From Robertkochia sediminum (GTDB lineage Bacteria; Bacteroidota; Bacteroidia; Flavobacteriales; Flavobacteriaceae): a stretch of DNA of 64,000 bases. This document shows positions 18,443-26,854 of this stretch, piece by piece. The translations under genes and the position numbers were made by a program. The stretch spans positions 1 through 64,000 of the forward strand of contig NZ_JADMKT010000064.1 in assembly GCF_016786255.1 (NCBI RefSeq), given 5' to 3'. Under the pieces are notes generated by a model. It saw only the letters and a program-made list of their open reading frames with translations, searched no databases and was not told the origin of the DNA. How positions within the stretch are numbered: the stretch's first letter is position 1; each line of letters starts with the position of its first letter.

Positions 18443-18478
18443 GGATTTGCAAAAATAATGCAACTCCTGATATGCGCG

Positions 18479-18494
18479 TGTTACTTAAGTTACA
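18479..18494. promoter_or_regulatory. Crp/Fnr-type operator, TGTTACTTAAGTTACA
   Basis: An exact match to TGTNAC-N4-GTNACA lies 36 bases upstream of the ATG of the small Cys-rich protein and its downstream copper receptor. The close spacing could place it over or just upstream of the promoter. Confidence 0.55.
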
Positions 18495-18602
18495 ATGAAT
18501 TAACTATGGCTGATTTTTATGAGACCAGCTTCAATTTAGGAACTTTAATGAAAAATATGTAACGGTTATCCTAAAGTGTTATCCTGATTTCAACCGAAAA
18601 CG

Positions 18603-19109
18603 TTAATCGTTATAGGCCCCCGATGAATAGGTGAGCTCATAACTGTGGGTATAGATCTCGAAAACCACCCCGAACGGATCTTCCACATAGACCATTTGAT
18701 ACGGCTTCTCTCCCGGATAATAACTGCGGATGGGCATACGTTGCTTTCCCCCGGCATCTACGATCTTTTTGGTGAGCCCTTCGATATCCGGATCCTGGAC
18801 GCAAAAGTGAAAAAGGCCGGTGCGGAAGGGATCAAACTCAGGTCGATCGCCTTTATTGGTCAGGTGAAAAGAGAACAATTCGACCCCGATCCCGTCTGAA
18901 GTCGCCATATGGGCGATCATAAATTCTTTCCAGCCCTCTCCGAAAACATCGATACACATCACACCGATAGGCGTTTCTTTTTCCTCTTTAACCAGGGTTG
19001 GAGGCATGATCACATACCAGCCCATAATGTCCTGGTAAAATTGTACTGCTTTTTCAATATCCGGAACCGAGATCCCTATATGTGAAAATGTCCTTGGGTA
19101 TGCACTCAT
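18603..19109 (-). CDS. VOC (glyoxalase/dioxygenase) superfamily protein
   Basis: A 168-residue single-domain protein of the vicinal oxygen chelate superfamily. It has the typical opening FSHIGISVPDIEKAVQFYQDIMGW with a candidate metal-binding His, a central LFHFCVQDPDIEGLTKKI repeat, and VYVEDPFGVVFEIYTHSYE with the C-terminal acidic ligand. VOC proteins include glyoxalases, dioxygenases and resistance proteins, and the substrate cannot be told from sequence. No operon partner is evident; it is divergent from xthA. Confidence 0.8.
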   Translation of the reverse strand: MSAYPRTFSHIGISVPDIEKAVQFYQDIMGWYVIMPPTLVKEEKETPIGVMCIDVFGEGWKEFMIAHMATSDGIGVELFSFHLTNKGDRPEFDPFRTGLFHFCVQDPDIEGLTKKIVDAGGKQRMPIRSYYPGEKPYQMVYVEDPFGVVFEIYTHSYELTYSSGAYND

Positions 19110-19244
19110 AATACGCTGATTTTTAACGAATTAAAATTAGACATAATAATCTGATAATCAGCATGAAACGACAACAAAACACCTCCCTTTATGGTTACTT
19201 GGCGAAATAAGTGTGGAATATGTATCTTCACAAAAAATATTCCC

Positions 19245-20012
19245 ATGAAGATCATCTCCTGGAACGTAAACGGTATTCGCGCCGTGATCAAGAAAGATTT
19301 TTTTGAAACTGTTGAAGTCCTGGATCCGGAAATTCTTTGCCTGCAGGAAACCAAAGCCCAGGTACACGAAACCGAAAAGGCCCTTGAACCGATTAGTGAG
19401 GCTTATGGTATCACAGCCAATGCCGCTGAGCAAAAGGGGTATTCCGGCACCGCCATTCTGAGTAAACCGGAGGTGATCATTACAACTGAAGGCATCGGGA
19501 AACTGGAACACGACAATGAAGGACGGGTGATCTGCAACGAATACGAACACTTTTACCTGGTGAACGTCTATGTACCTAACAGCGGACAAAAACTGGTGCG
19601 GTTGGATTACAGGGAAACCTGGGATAAAGACTTTCTAAGCTACCTAAAGGCACTGGAAAAGAAAAAACCGGTGATCGTATGCGGGGATATGAATGTGGCC
19701 CATCAGGCCATCGACCTAAAAAACGACAAATCCAACTACAATAAGACCGCCGGATACACCCAAAAGGAGATCGATGGGATGACCCGTTTCCTGGAAAGCG
19801 GATTCGTAGACACCTTCCGTCATTTTCACCCGGAAGAAGAAGCGTATACCTATTGGAGCTACCGCTTCAGCGCCCGTAAAAAGAACATCGGATGGCGACT
19901 GGATTATTTCCTCATTAGTGAATCCCTGGTCGATAAGGTACAAAAGATCGAGATCCTCTCAGACATCATGGGATCTGATCATTGTCCGGTGGCACTCACC
20001 CTGACTTTTTAA
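19245..20012 (+). CDS. xthA: Exodeoxyribonuclease III / AP endonuclease
   Basis: A DNA-repair enzyme of the Mg-dependent exonuclease III family that cuts at abasic sites and removes 3' blocking groups. ATG at 19245 gives 255 residues starting MKIISWNVNGIRAVIKK, the expected family start; an earlier in-frame start adds an unlikely 18-residue extension. Active-site motifs seen are LQETKAQ (Glu), YVPNSG, GDMNVAH (Asp and Asn) and the C-terminal GSDHCPV (Asp-His). The gene stands alone between a divergent VOC gene and a thioesterase gene. Confidence 0.95.
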   Translation: MKIISWNVNGIRAVIKKDFFETVEVLDPEILCLQETKAQVHETEKALEPISEAYGITANAAEQKGYSGTAILSKPEVIITTEGIGKLEHDNEGRVICNEYEHFYLVNVYVPNSGQKLVRLDYRETWDKDFLSYLKALEKKKPVIVCGDMNVAHQAIDLKNDKSNYNKTAGYTQKEIDGMTRFLESGFVDTFRHFHPEEEAYTYWSYRFSARKKNIGWRLDYFLISESLVDKVQKIEILSDIMGSDHCPVALTLTF

Positions 20013-20149
20013 GGACTATAGAACGATCTGGTGGCAAGTACTTATTTGGGACTCAAAATCACCCCATACCTGTATCAAACAAAGTGTAAATGCTGAAATT
20101 TCGTATCTTAAGGAGATCGGCATTAAGCCGAGTCACTTAAAGTAAATAC

Positions 20150-20626
20150 ATGACCGATCAGCACAAAACCAGCTTTCAATTCATAAGCGAACCCACCGAT
20201 GTCAACTTCGGAGGTAAAGTCCACGGAGGAGTCGTCATGAAATGGATCGACCAGACGGCCTATACCTGCGCCCGCACCTGGGCTTCGACCTATTGCGTAA
20301 CTGTTTATGTAGGAGGAATACGTTTCTATAAACCTATTAATATCGGGGAGGTCATCAAGATCGATGCCTATGTGATCTATACCGGAAAGACCAGTATTCA
20401 TATTGCCGTTGATGTCTACTCAAGGGATTTTGAACAAGAAGGATTTGAAAAGAAGACCCATTGTGTGATCGTATTCGTATCGGTAGACCCCCAGGGAAAA
20501 CCTGTGCCGGTTAGAAAATGGGAACCCAAAACGCAAACCCAGATGCAATTGGCCAACTATGCCAAAAAACTGAAAGAACTGCGCGAACAGATCGGCAAAG
20601 AAATGGCACCTTTTTTTAGCGAATGA
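20150..20626 (+). CDS. Hotdog-fold acyl-CoA thioesterase
   Basis: A 158-residue thioesterase of the YciA/BACH type that hydrolyses acyl-CoA thioesters in the cytoplasm. The hotdog-fold core shows DVNFGGKVHGGVVMKWIDQTAYTCA, with the conserved Asn-Phe-Gly-Gly and Asp, then VGGIRFYKPINIGEVIKI. The C terminus is a charged helix (KKLKELREQIGKEM). It converges with the Gfo/Idh/MocA gene, whose end is 29 bases away. Confidence 0.88.
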   Translation: MTDQHKTSFQFISEPTDVNFGGKVHGGVVMKWIDQTAYTCARTWASTYCVTVYVGGIRFYKPINIGEVIKIDAYVIYTGKTSIHIAVDVYSRDFEQEGFEKKTHCVIVFVSVDPQGKPVPVRKWEPKTQTQMQLANYAKKLKELREQIGKEMAPFFSE

Positions 20627-20654
20627 TCTGCGCTGTCGCAGTCGCTCCCTTCTT

Positions 20655-21653
20655 TTATTCGAGGGTAGCTATCGGAAAATCAATGCCGGCAATTTCCCTG
20701 ATCCTGTCCAGCAAGCTTATCAGGTTAAGGGTGTCCTTATGCGACCACAATTCGCTTTCTGTCTTCCCCCCGCGAATACACTGGTGTACCTCTTCGATCT
20801 CATAGGTATATCCCTTACCGTTAAGTGGAAAAGAGAACGGCTGAGACTTACCTTCCCTGGTCAGGGTAAAGCCCGTGGTCTGAAACCAGAAGGGATCAAC
20901 AATGATCTGTCCCTCCTCCCCGCAAATATTTGCGCGGTTATCACTGGTGTGTGCAAAAGAACTGTGCAACACCGACTGTGCCCATGGATGGTGTAATATC
21001 ATGGATGTCTGGATCTCTGCACCCGTATGAAAGAACCGTGACTGGGCGCTGATCTTTTCCGGCATCCCTAATAGGAGGTAGGATAAAAAGACCGGATATA
21101 TCCCGATATCCAGCAGTGAGCCTCCGGCCAGTTCTGGGTTTAATAACCGTCCCTTAGGATCGGCATCCAGTCCGTAAAAACAAAAATCGGCCTGAACAGA
21201 TCTAAGTGTTCCCAGAGCGCCCTCATCGACCATCTCCTTGATCTTTCTAAGGGATGGATTAAATCGCGACCATAGGGCTTCCATAAAGAAAACCTCATTG
21301 GTTCGGGAAGCTTCGATCATGGCTTCAGCTTCGGTAGCATTGATCGCCGCAGGTTTTTCGCAAAGTACATGTTTACCGTACTTCATAGCTTCAATGCTAT
21401 ATCGGGCGTGCAGATGGTGGTAGGTTGCTACGTAAACCACATCGACCTCCTCGCATTCAAAAAGCTCTTGATAGGAACCAAAGGCATAATTCGCTCCGAA
21501 TTCCTGTGCAAAATCTTCTGCCCGCTCTGCAGCATGTGACGCTACTGCTACTAATTCGGCATCCGGAACTAAAGCGAGATCTCTGGCCAATTCACGGGCA
21601 ATATTCCCTAATCCAATAATACCCCAACGAATTTGTTTTGCTTGTTCTGCCAT
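20655..21653 (-). CDS. Gfo/Idh/MocA family NAD(P)-dependent oxidoreductase
   Basis: The 332-residue protein has an N-terminal Rossmann fold (IRWGIIGLGNIARELARDL) and the conserved EKP motif (HVLCEKPAAINATEAEAM) near residue 100, followed by the C-terminal alpha/beta domain with GGSLLDIGIYPVFL. The nearest familiar group is trans-1,2-dihydrobenzene-1,2-diol dehydrogenase-like proteins, but sugar or inositol-type substrates are equally possible. It has no obvious operon partner. Confidence 0.88.
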   Translation of the reverse strand: MAEQAKQIRWGIIGLGNIARELARDLALVPDAELVAVASHAAERAEDFAQEFGANYAFGSYQELFECEEVDVVYVATYHHLHARYSIEAMKYGKHVLCEKPAAINATEAEAMIEASRTNEVFFMEALWSRFNPSLRKIKEMVDEGALGTLRSVQADFCFYGLDADPKGRLLNPELAGGSLLDIGIYPVFLSYLLLGMPEKISAQSRFFHTGAEIQTSMILHHPWAQSVLHSSFAHTSDNRANICGEEGQIIVDPFWFQTTGFTLTREGKSQPFSFPLNGKGYTYEIEEVHQCIRGGKTESELWSHKDTLNLISLLDRIREIAGIDFPIATLE

Positions 21654-21922
21654 AGTTGTAAAGATTTAGTGCACTGAAAAGGTAACATCTGTCTGATAAA
21701 GGTAGGAATTACCTTCGAAAGTATACAATTCCACATGGAGCGCAGGTAAACACCTCCGAGGCTTCCCTGATCAGGATGCCAACAGCAATTAACCGTAACT
21801 GTGAGTTGTGCTCATCATTGGCTCCCTTTTGAAAAGAATAAAACGGGAGTAAACAGCCGTATAAAGACCCCGGCGATAACTATGAAAAACCTATATTGTA
21901 GTCAGATTCCAAATACCAGCCA

Positions 21923-22714
21923 ATGACCAAGCCAATGCAACTTAACCAGAAAAAGATCGGACTCGCCCTTTCAGGGGGCGGGGTCAAGGGTATCGCCCAT
22001 ATCGGGATCCTTAAAGCCCTTAACGAGCACGATATCCATCCGCATTACATTTCAGGGGTTAGTGCCGGTGCCCTTGTAGGGGCTCTATATGCCAATAATT
22101 ATGCGCCTGAAGACATGCTGGCGTTCTTCAAGGAAACCCCCTTATTTCAATACAACTTTGTAACGATCAATAAGCCGGGACTCTTTGACACCGAAAAGTA
22201 TGTTGGTGCGCTTGAAAACTATTTTCCGGAAAACAGGTTCGAAGCCTTACACCGGCCTTTATATGTTACGGCAACCAACCTTCAACAGGGAAAACCGGTA
22301 TATTTTCAAACCGGTGAGCTCATTCACCCCTTACTAGCCTCTGCTGCCCTGCCCCCCGTATTCAGTCCTGTAGAGATCAGGGGCGAACTGTATTCAGACG
22401 GTGGGGTCATGAATAATTTCCCGGTAGAGCCCTTACAAGAACAAGCAGACTTTATCATTGGCAGCTACACCTCCTCTATGGGAGTGATGCGTAAAAAAGA
22501 CCTCAGCAATTCCCTGCAGATCTCTCAGCGCGCCAATTTGCTAATGCTCCATGCCAGTGCGATCAATAAGCTCCATATTCCCGATATGCTCTTCCGACCG
22601 GAGGGACTCGGACTCATAGGGGTGTTGGATAAAAAGGGGATCGACAAGGCTTTTGAAATAGGCTATGAACACGGCTCCAGGCATCTGGAAGAGGTGCTAA
22701 GCGAAAGTATTTAG
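21923..22714 (+). CDS. Patatin-like phospholipase (RssA/NTE type)
   Basis: The 263-residue serine hydrolase has the oxyanion loop GLALSGGGVKGIAHIG, the nucleophile elbow GVSAG, and the catalytic aspartate in SDGGVMNNFPVEPL. Patatins of this type cleave acyl chains from phospholipids or lipid esters. No signal peptide is present, so it is probably cytoplasmic or peripheral to the inner membrane. The gene is followed 83 bases later by an MtfA-like peptidase gene on the same strand. Confidence 0.9.
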   Translation: MTKPMQLNQKKIGLALSGGGVKGIAHIGILKALNEHDIHPHYISGVSAGALVGALYANNYAPEDMLAFFKETPLFQYNFVTINKPGLFDTEKYVGALENYFPENRFEALHRPLYVTATNLQQGKPVYFQTGELIHPLLASAALPPVFSPVEIRGELYSDGGVMNNFPVEPLQEQADFIIGSYTSSMGVMRKKDLSNSLQISQRANLLMLHASAINKLHIPDMLFRPEGLGLIGVLDKKGIDKAFEIGYEHGSRHLEEVLSESI

Positions 22715-22797
22715 CTCATTTTCAGTGTTTTAGTTGCTTTTTTGGTGATTTTTCCTATATTTAGTAACCTTATCTTTCCGCATCATCTGCTTTCACT

Positions 22798-23571
22798 ATG
22801 GTATTTCTAAAGACCGGCGTAGTGAATTTAAGATACCAACTATACGATTATTTTTTTGGCAGAACAGAAAAAGAAACATGCCACAAGGTGTTCTCAAAGC
22901 GTATTGCTTATTACCAGCATCTCGATGAAAAGGGACAACGGGAATTTGTGATACGTACCCTGGTTTTTCTTAAATCGGTAAACATACAGTCGGAACCTGG
23001 ATTTTATGTATCCCGGGAAATGAAACTCCTCCTGGGAAGCGCCTTTGTTCAGATCACCTTCGGTCTGCGAAGGGATGTTCTGGAACATTTTAAACGCATT
23101 TTTATTTTTTCACGTCCCTACAGCTACAAGAATATGAACACGCTTTTTAATGGCGACGTAAATCCGCTAACGGGAAGTGTTAACCTGAGCTGGCCGGCGG
23201 TAGAAATGGGATTCGTGGTTCCAACGGAAGGGGCCAACCTTGCCATTCATGAATTCGGGCATTGCCTTATCCTGGAGAACCGCCTGTGCGGCATCATTAA
23301 AAAGATACTCCACCCAAAGCACTTGCAGTCATGGGAGCGTTTGGGATTAAAACAATTGGTGAAAATCCGCCAGGGAAAATCAGAACTCTTTAGACGTTAT
23401 GCCGGTACCAACCTCATGGAGCTCTTTTCTGCCTCTTTGGAAAATTTCTTCGAAAAACCATACGCTTTTTATGCAGAGAACCCCGCCTTGTACAAAAGCA
23501 TGTGCCTGCTATTAAGACAAGATCCAAGAGACCCTAAAACACCGACAGGATTTCTGCACTTATTAAAATAG
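22798..23571 (+). CDS. MtfA-like zinc metallopeptidase (M90), paralogue 1
   Basis: A 257-residue protein similar to MtfA (Mlc titration factor). It has the zinc motif HEFGH (H151 to H155) and the downstream NLMELFSASLENFFEKP, which supplies the third ligand region. In enterobacteria MtfA binds Mlc and has aminopeptidase activity; in Bacteroidota its role is unknown. The N terminus has no signal peptide. A clear paralogue is at 45112-45873, sharing VQITFGL, FSRPYSYKN-like and GDVNP..NLSWPAV blocks. Confidence 0.85.
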   Translation: MVFLKTGVVNLRYQLYDYFFGRTEKETCHKVFSKRIAYYQHLDEKGQREFVIRTLVFLKSVNIQSEPGFYVSREMKLLLGSAFVQITFGLRRDVLEHFKRIFIFSRPYSYKNMNTLFNGDVNPLTGSVNLSWPAVEMGFVVPTEGANLAIHEFGHCLILENRLCGIIKKILHPKHLQSWERLGLKQLVKIRQGKSELFRRYAGTNLMELFSASLENFFEKPYAFYAENPALYKSMCLLLRQDPRDPKTPTGFLHLLK

Positions 23572-23639
23572 GGCATTTCATTTATGGCCTTCCCCTGAAA
23601 CGGGATACCTCATACTTCTTCAAGATCCTTCTTATCCGA

Positions 23640-24338
23640 TCAGGAAAAGGACAGTAATTTGCGGGTGAGGGTATATACTGCGAGAAATAAATTATTTACA
23701 CGGACTTCCTCTTCGCTTTTCACCATGATCGTTCTTGAAATAATACGATCAGCACCACTGGCTATGGCCGGCCAGGCGTAGTTAAAGGTCGGGTAATAGT
23801 ACATGCGACGCAGGTAATCAAGATCTTCCTTGAGTTCACGAACCGCGATCAAAGCATCGGGATCGATCTCATTTTCCCTGCTCAGGCAAACATAGGCAAG
23901 GGTTTCTGCCAAAAGTCGCAACCGCTCTTCCGGACTTCGTCTACCCCAGGAATATACCAGTTCTTCTTTGCAATCCTTACGAAGGTTATTAAAATAGATG
24001 CGATCCAGGATGCGCCTCCTACGCTCTTTTGAAACCCCGTCCTTCCCTGTGTGATAGCCCATACAGGCCAGTAAGGCCATGGCATCTCTGTCGGTGACCT
24101 CATGAAGGCCAAAGGCGTTTAATTTCTTAAGTCGGTGGCTGTAGCTTTTAGATTGCTTCTCGCGTGAAGCCTCTGCTTTGGTGAAGAATGCTTTGAAAGT
24201 AAGCGGTTGGTTGGTCGTTTCGGGTCGCTCGAAAAGAGCATTCCGGCTCTCTGTTAAATGCGGGGGCAAAGCTATAGCATGTTCGTCTTCAAACCTGCTA
24301 AGATGCATCCGTCGCATACGCTGTAATCTATCCATCAT
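23640..24338 (-). CDS. Unknown charged helical protein
   Basis: I do not recognise this 232-residue protein. It is rich in Arg, Lys and Glu and looks mostly alpha-helical, with no signal peptide, membrane segment or cysteine cluster. A central segment (GYHTGKDGVSKERRRRILDRIYFNNLRK) is strongly basic, and a middle region (SPEERLRLLAETLAYVCLSRENEIDPDA) and aromatic stretch (LRRMYYYPTFNYAWP) follow. It stands alone, convergent with the MtfA-like gene. The composition resembles the protein coding of neighbouring genes, so it is probably real. Confidence 0.6.
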   Translation of the reverse strand: MMDRLQRMRRMHLSRFEDEHAIALPPHLTESRNALFERPETTNQPLTFKAFFTKAEASREKQSKSYSHRLKKLNAFGLHEVTDRDAMALLACMGYHTGKDGVSKERRRRILDRIYFNNLRKDCKEELVYSWGRRSPEERLRLLAETLAYVCLSRENEIDPDALIAVRELKEDLDYLRRMYYYPTFNYAWPAIASGADRIISRTIMVKSEEEVRVNNLFLAVYTLTRKLLSFS

Positions 24339-24588
24339 GGTCCATTACTTTCGCAAAAGGAAAAGAACAGGCATCGACAGGGGGCATACATAAATTACCA
24401 TGTACTCATCAAATATAGCATTTTCACCGCAAACACGCATTGTAAATAACTGATTATCAGTTTGCTCGACGTTTTGCCCAGTTAAAATCACCTAATTACA
24501 CCCTTTATATGCTCCATCGCCTTACCTATAATTAGGATGACCTGTTAAACACCAACATCCATTTTATCGTATTTTTACTCCGTACTTT

Positions 24589-25509
24589 ATGAAAGAAATG
24601 GGGCTTATGCGATTCACTCTAAAGATCTTCATCTGTTTAATACTATTGTATCCCCATTCAGGTACGGGGCAATCGAATCCGGGTAAAAATGACAGTACAG
24701 GGGTGATCAGCAAGACCTTTTCCCAACGTTGGGAATTAGATAAGAAAGATAAACGAGGTACATTCAGGCTGGTGTCCTACAAGCCCACGTATTTTTCTGT
24801 AGCCCGATGGTCCAATCGTCCCAACCTCCAACCTGTAAGTGAGAATCCGGAATACACCGTACCCGAGTCAAATCCGTATAATACCTGGGAGGCCAAATTT
24901 CAGGTTAGTTTTAAGACCAAGGTATTTCAGTCCATGTTTCGGGGTAAGGCCGACCTCTGGGTGGCGTTTACGCAGGTAGCCCATTGGCAACTTTACAATC
25001 CGGACCTTTCCAGGCCCTTTCGGGAGCTCAACTATGAACCGGAGATCATTTTTAACGTCCCTCTCAAGATGGACCTCCTCGGTGGTAAGATCCGTATGGC
25101 CGGGTTAGCCTTCAACCACCAATCTAACGGACGCGACCTACCGCGCTCCCGCAGCTGGAACCGTATTATGTTTCATGTAGGGTATGAAAGGGGTCCCTTG
25201 AGTCTATACCTCCGCCCCTGGCTGCGTATTAGTGACGATGATGATGAGAATCCCGACATCACCAAATACATCGGCAACGGAGAACTCACGGCCACTTACA
25301 CGCTAAATCGCCATGCCCTGTATATGGTAGCTACCAATACGCTAACCTTTAAAGACAACAGGGGTAGTATCCAGCTCAATTACCTCTTCCCTATCCGCGG
25401 TAACCTTAGGGGACAGGCCCAGTTCTTCCACGGCTATGGAGAAACCCTGATCGATTACAACCACCTGCAAACCACCATTGGGATCGGGGTGTCTTTTATC
25501 GATTGGTAA
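24589..25509 (+). CDS. pldA: Outer-membrane phospholipase A
   Basis: OMPLA hydrolyses phospholipids that reach the outer leaflet of the outer membrane. The 306-residue protein has a signal peptide followed by a 12-strand barrel. The catalytic His-x-Ser is visible in AFNHQSNGRDLPRSRSWNR, with the family's NPDITKYIGNGE calcium and barrel region later and GEISIG-like C-terminal strands ending in FIDW. Length and motif order are normal for PldA. Confidence 0.9.
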   Translation: MKEMGLMRFTLKIFICLILLYPHSGTGQSNPGKNDSTGVISKTFSQRWELDKKDKRGTFRLVSYKPTYFSVARWSNRPNLQPVSENPEYTVPESNPYNTWEAKFQVSFKTKVFQSMFRGKADLWVAFTQVAHWQLYNPDLSRPFRELNYEPEIIFNVPLKMDLLGGKIRMAGLAFNHQSNGRDLPRSRSWNRIMFHVGYERGPLSLYLRPWLRISDDDDENPDITKYIGNGELTATYTLNRHALYMVATNTLTFKDNRGSIQLNYLFPIRGNLRGQAQFFHGYGETLIDYNHLQTTIGIGVSFIDW

Positions 25510-25599
25510 AAGTCAAAAAAGAAGTAAAAGCCGTATGGCAACCCTTCATAAACCTTCACCCCTTCTAATACCTTTAGCAATGCCTTCAACCTTCCAATC

Positions 25600-26730
25600 C
25601 TACATGGAGACTTTTCCGTACAATTTGATCTGTGATTGCCAGTTGAGTACTATATAAGCCATCATCGAAACACACATCCCGATCAGGATATCGCGAGGAG
25701 TCGAAAGAAGTAAGGAAGCACCTACAATAGCAAAGGTTATTACTGTATTCCGAATAATAGCATACCGATACTCCGGAATGTTCACAAAATAAGCCACCTG
25801 TTTTCCGATATAAAAGGAAACCATTCCGGCTATGGCCATAAACCGGAAGGCGGTTATATCAAGGTCCATCAGGATCGTATGACGAATCATATTGGCGAGG
25901 ATGGCAAAAGCCATATAAGTAAACAGCTGGGAATACAATATGGCAAAACCATTGGGATCCCGTTTGCTATGGATAAGCAAAGGAAAGGAATCGAAATAGA
26001 TCCACCAGATCATACAGATAAGGAAAAAGCCCAAAGAAGCCGTAATAATAGTAGTGGTATCCCATGCCACATCATTAATTCCCTGAGAAAGGGAGATCAC
26101 CGATTCACCCAAAAGAATAATGGCCAGGAGTCCGGCCCTTTCTACCAGATGTTCCCGGTCTATGGGACAAAAATTTAATTTACTCCGCACCAAAAAAGGT
26201 ACCACCATATCAAACAGGATTCCGGCAAAGAACACCACCACCGAATAAGGGGAGGTAAATAGCAGCGAACTAAGACTGATCAGGGCACCGATGATGATAA
26301 GCAATCCCTTTTTTCCCGCAAATACCTCCTTTTCTTTGGCAGAACTGGCCGAAGTGAAATAAAAGCCTGCGATCATAAGTCTGGCTACCACATAAAGCCC
26401 CACGAAGAGGGCATTGTTTTTACCCATCTCAATATCTACCGTTCCGGAGATCAGGATCACAATAAACATGAGTGCCAGGGTAGCTACCCTATGCTTCCGG
26501 GCATCGGTGTCAAAGCGATTGGAATAGACCGTATGCCCTACCCAGATCCACCACAGGGCGATAAATATCAAAAGAAACCGGGACCAGACCCCATCGAACA
26601 AGTGACCATCATGAGCATGAGAGAAAAAGTGGGTGACCTGCCCAAGGGCTACCACAAAAATTAGATCAAAAAAAAGCTCAAGCCAGGTGGCATGACGCCC
26701 TTCTGTGTTATAAAGAAATTGTTTTGACAT
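25600..26730 (-). CDS. Low temperature requirement protein A (LtrA) family membrane protein
   Basis: The 376-residue polytopic membrane protein begins with the LtrA signature HATWLELFFDLIFVVALGQVTHFF and has about ten hydrophobic segments. LtrA was linked to cold growth in Listeria, but its biochemical role is unknown. It has no evident operon partner. A longer inverted repeat (GTAAC-N6-GTTAC) lies in its upstream DNA at 26753-26770. Confidence 0.85.
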   Translation of the reverse strand: MSKQFLYNTEGRHATWLELFFDLIFVVALGQVTHFFSHAHDGHLFDGVWSRFLLIFIALWWIWVGHTVYSNRFDTDARKHRVATLALMFIVILISGTVDIEMGKNNALFVGLYVVARLMIAGFYFTSASSAKEKEVFAGKKGLLIIIGALISLSSLLFTSPYSVVVFFAGILFDMVVPFLVRSKLNFCPIDREHLVERAGLLAIILLGESVISLSQGINDVAWDTTTIITASLGFFLICMIWWIYFDSFPLLIHSKRDPNGFAILYSQLFTYMAFAILANMIRHTILMDLDITAFRFMAIAGMVSFYIGKQVAYFVNIPEYRYAIIRNTVITFAIVGASLLLSTPRDILIGMCVSMMAYIVLNWQSQIKLYGKVSM

Positions 26731-26825
26731 AACTTAAACCTTACGTAACAAGCAAGTTACACCATATCCTCCAAAAATTAAAAATCAGGGAGTTATGTCA
26801 AAAAAAAAGGTTTTAATGCAAAAAA

Positions 26826-26848
26826 CGTCCCCATAAGGTATGGAGGCG
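26826..26848 (-). terminator. Terminator of the DUF1254 gene
   Basis: On the minus strand CGCCTCCATA and TATGGGGACG form a stem with a GU pair, followed by a run of T residues. It starts seven bases past the stop of the DUF1254 gene and stands between it and ltrA. Confidence 0.55.
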
Positions 26849-26854
26849 CTGTGT

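Noticed and set aside
26753-26770. Inverted repeat GTAAC-N6-GTTAC upstream of ltrA
   Set aside because: The arms match the regulon half-sites but the spacer is six, not four, bases and ltrA has no link to the sulfur genes, so I did not call it an operator of the same regulator.
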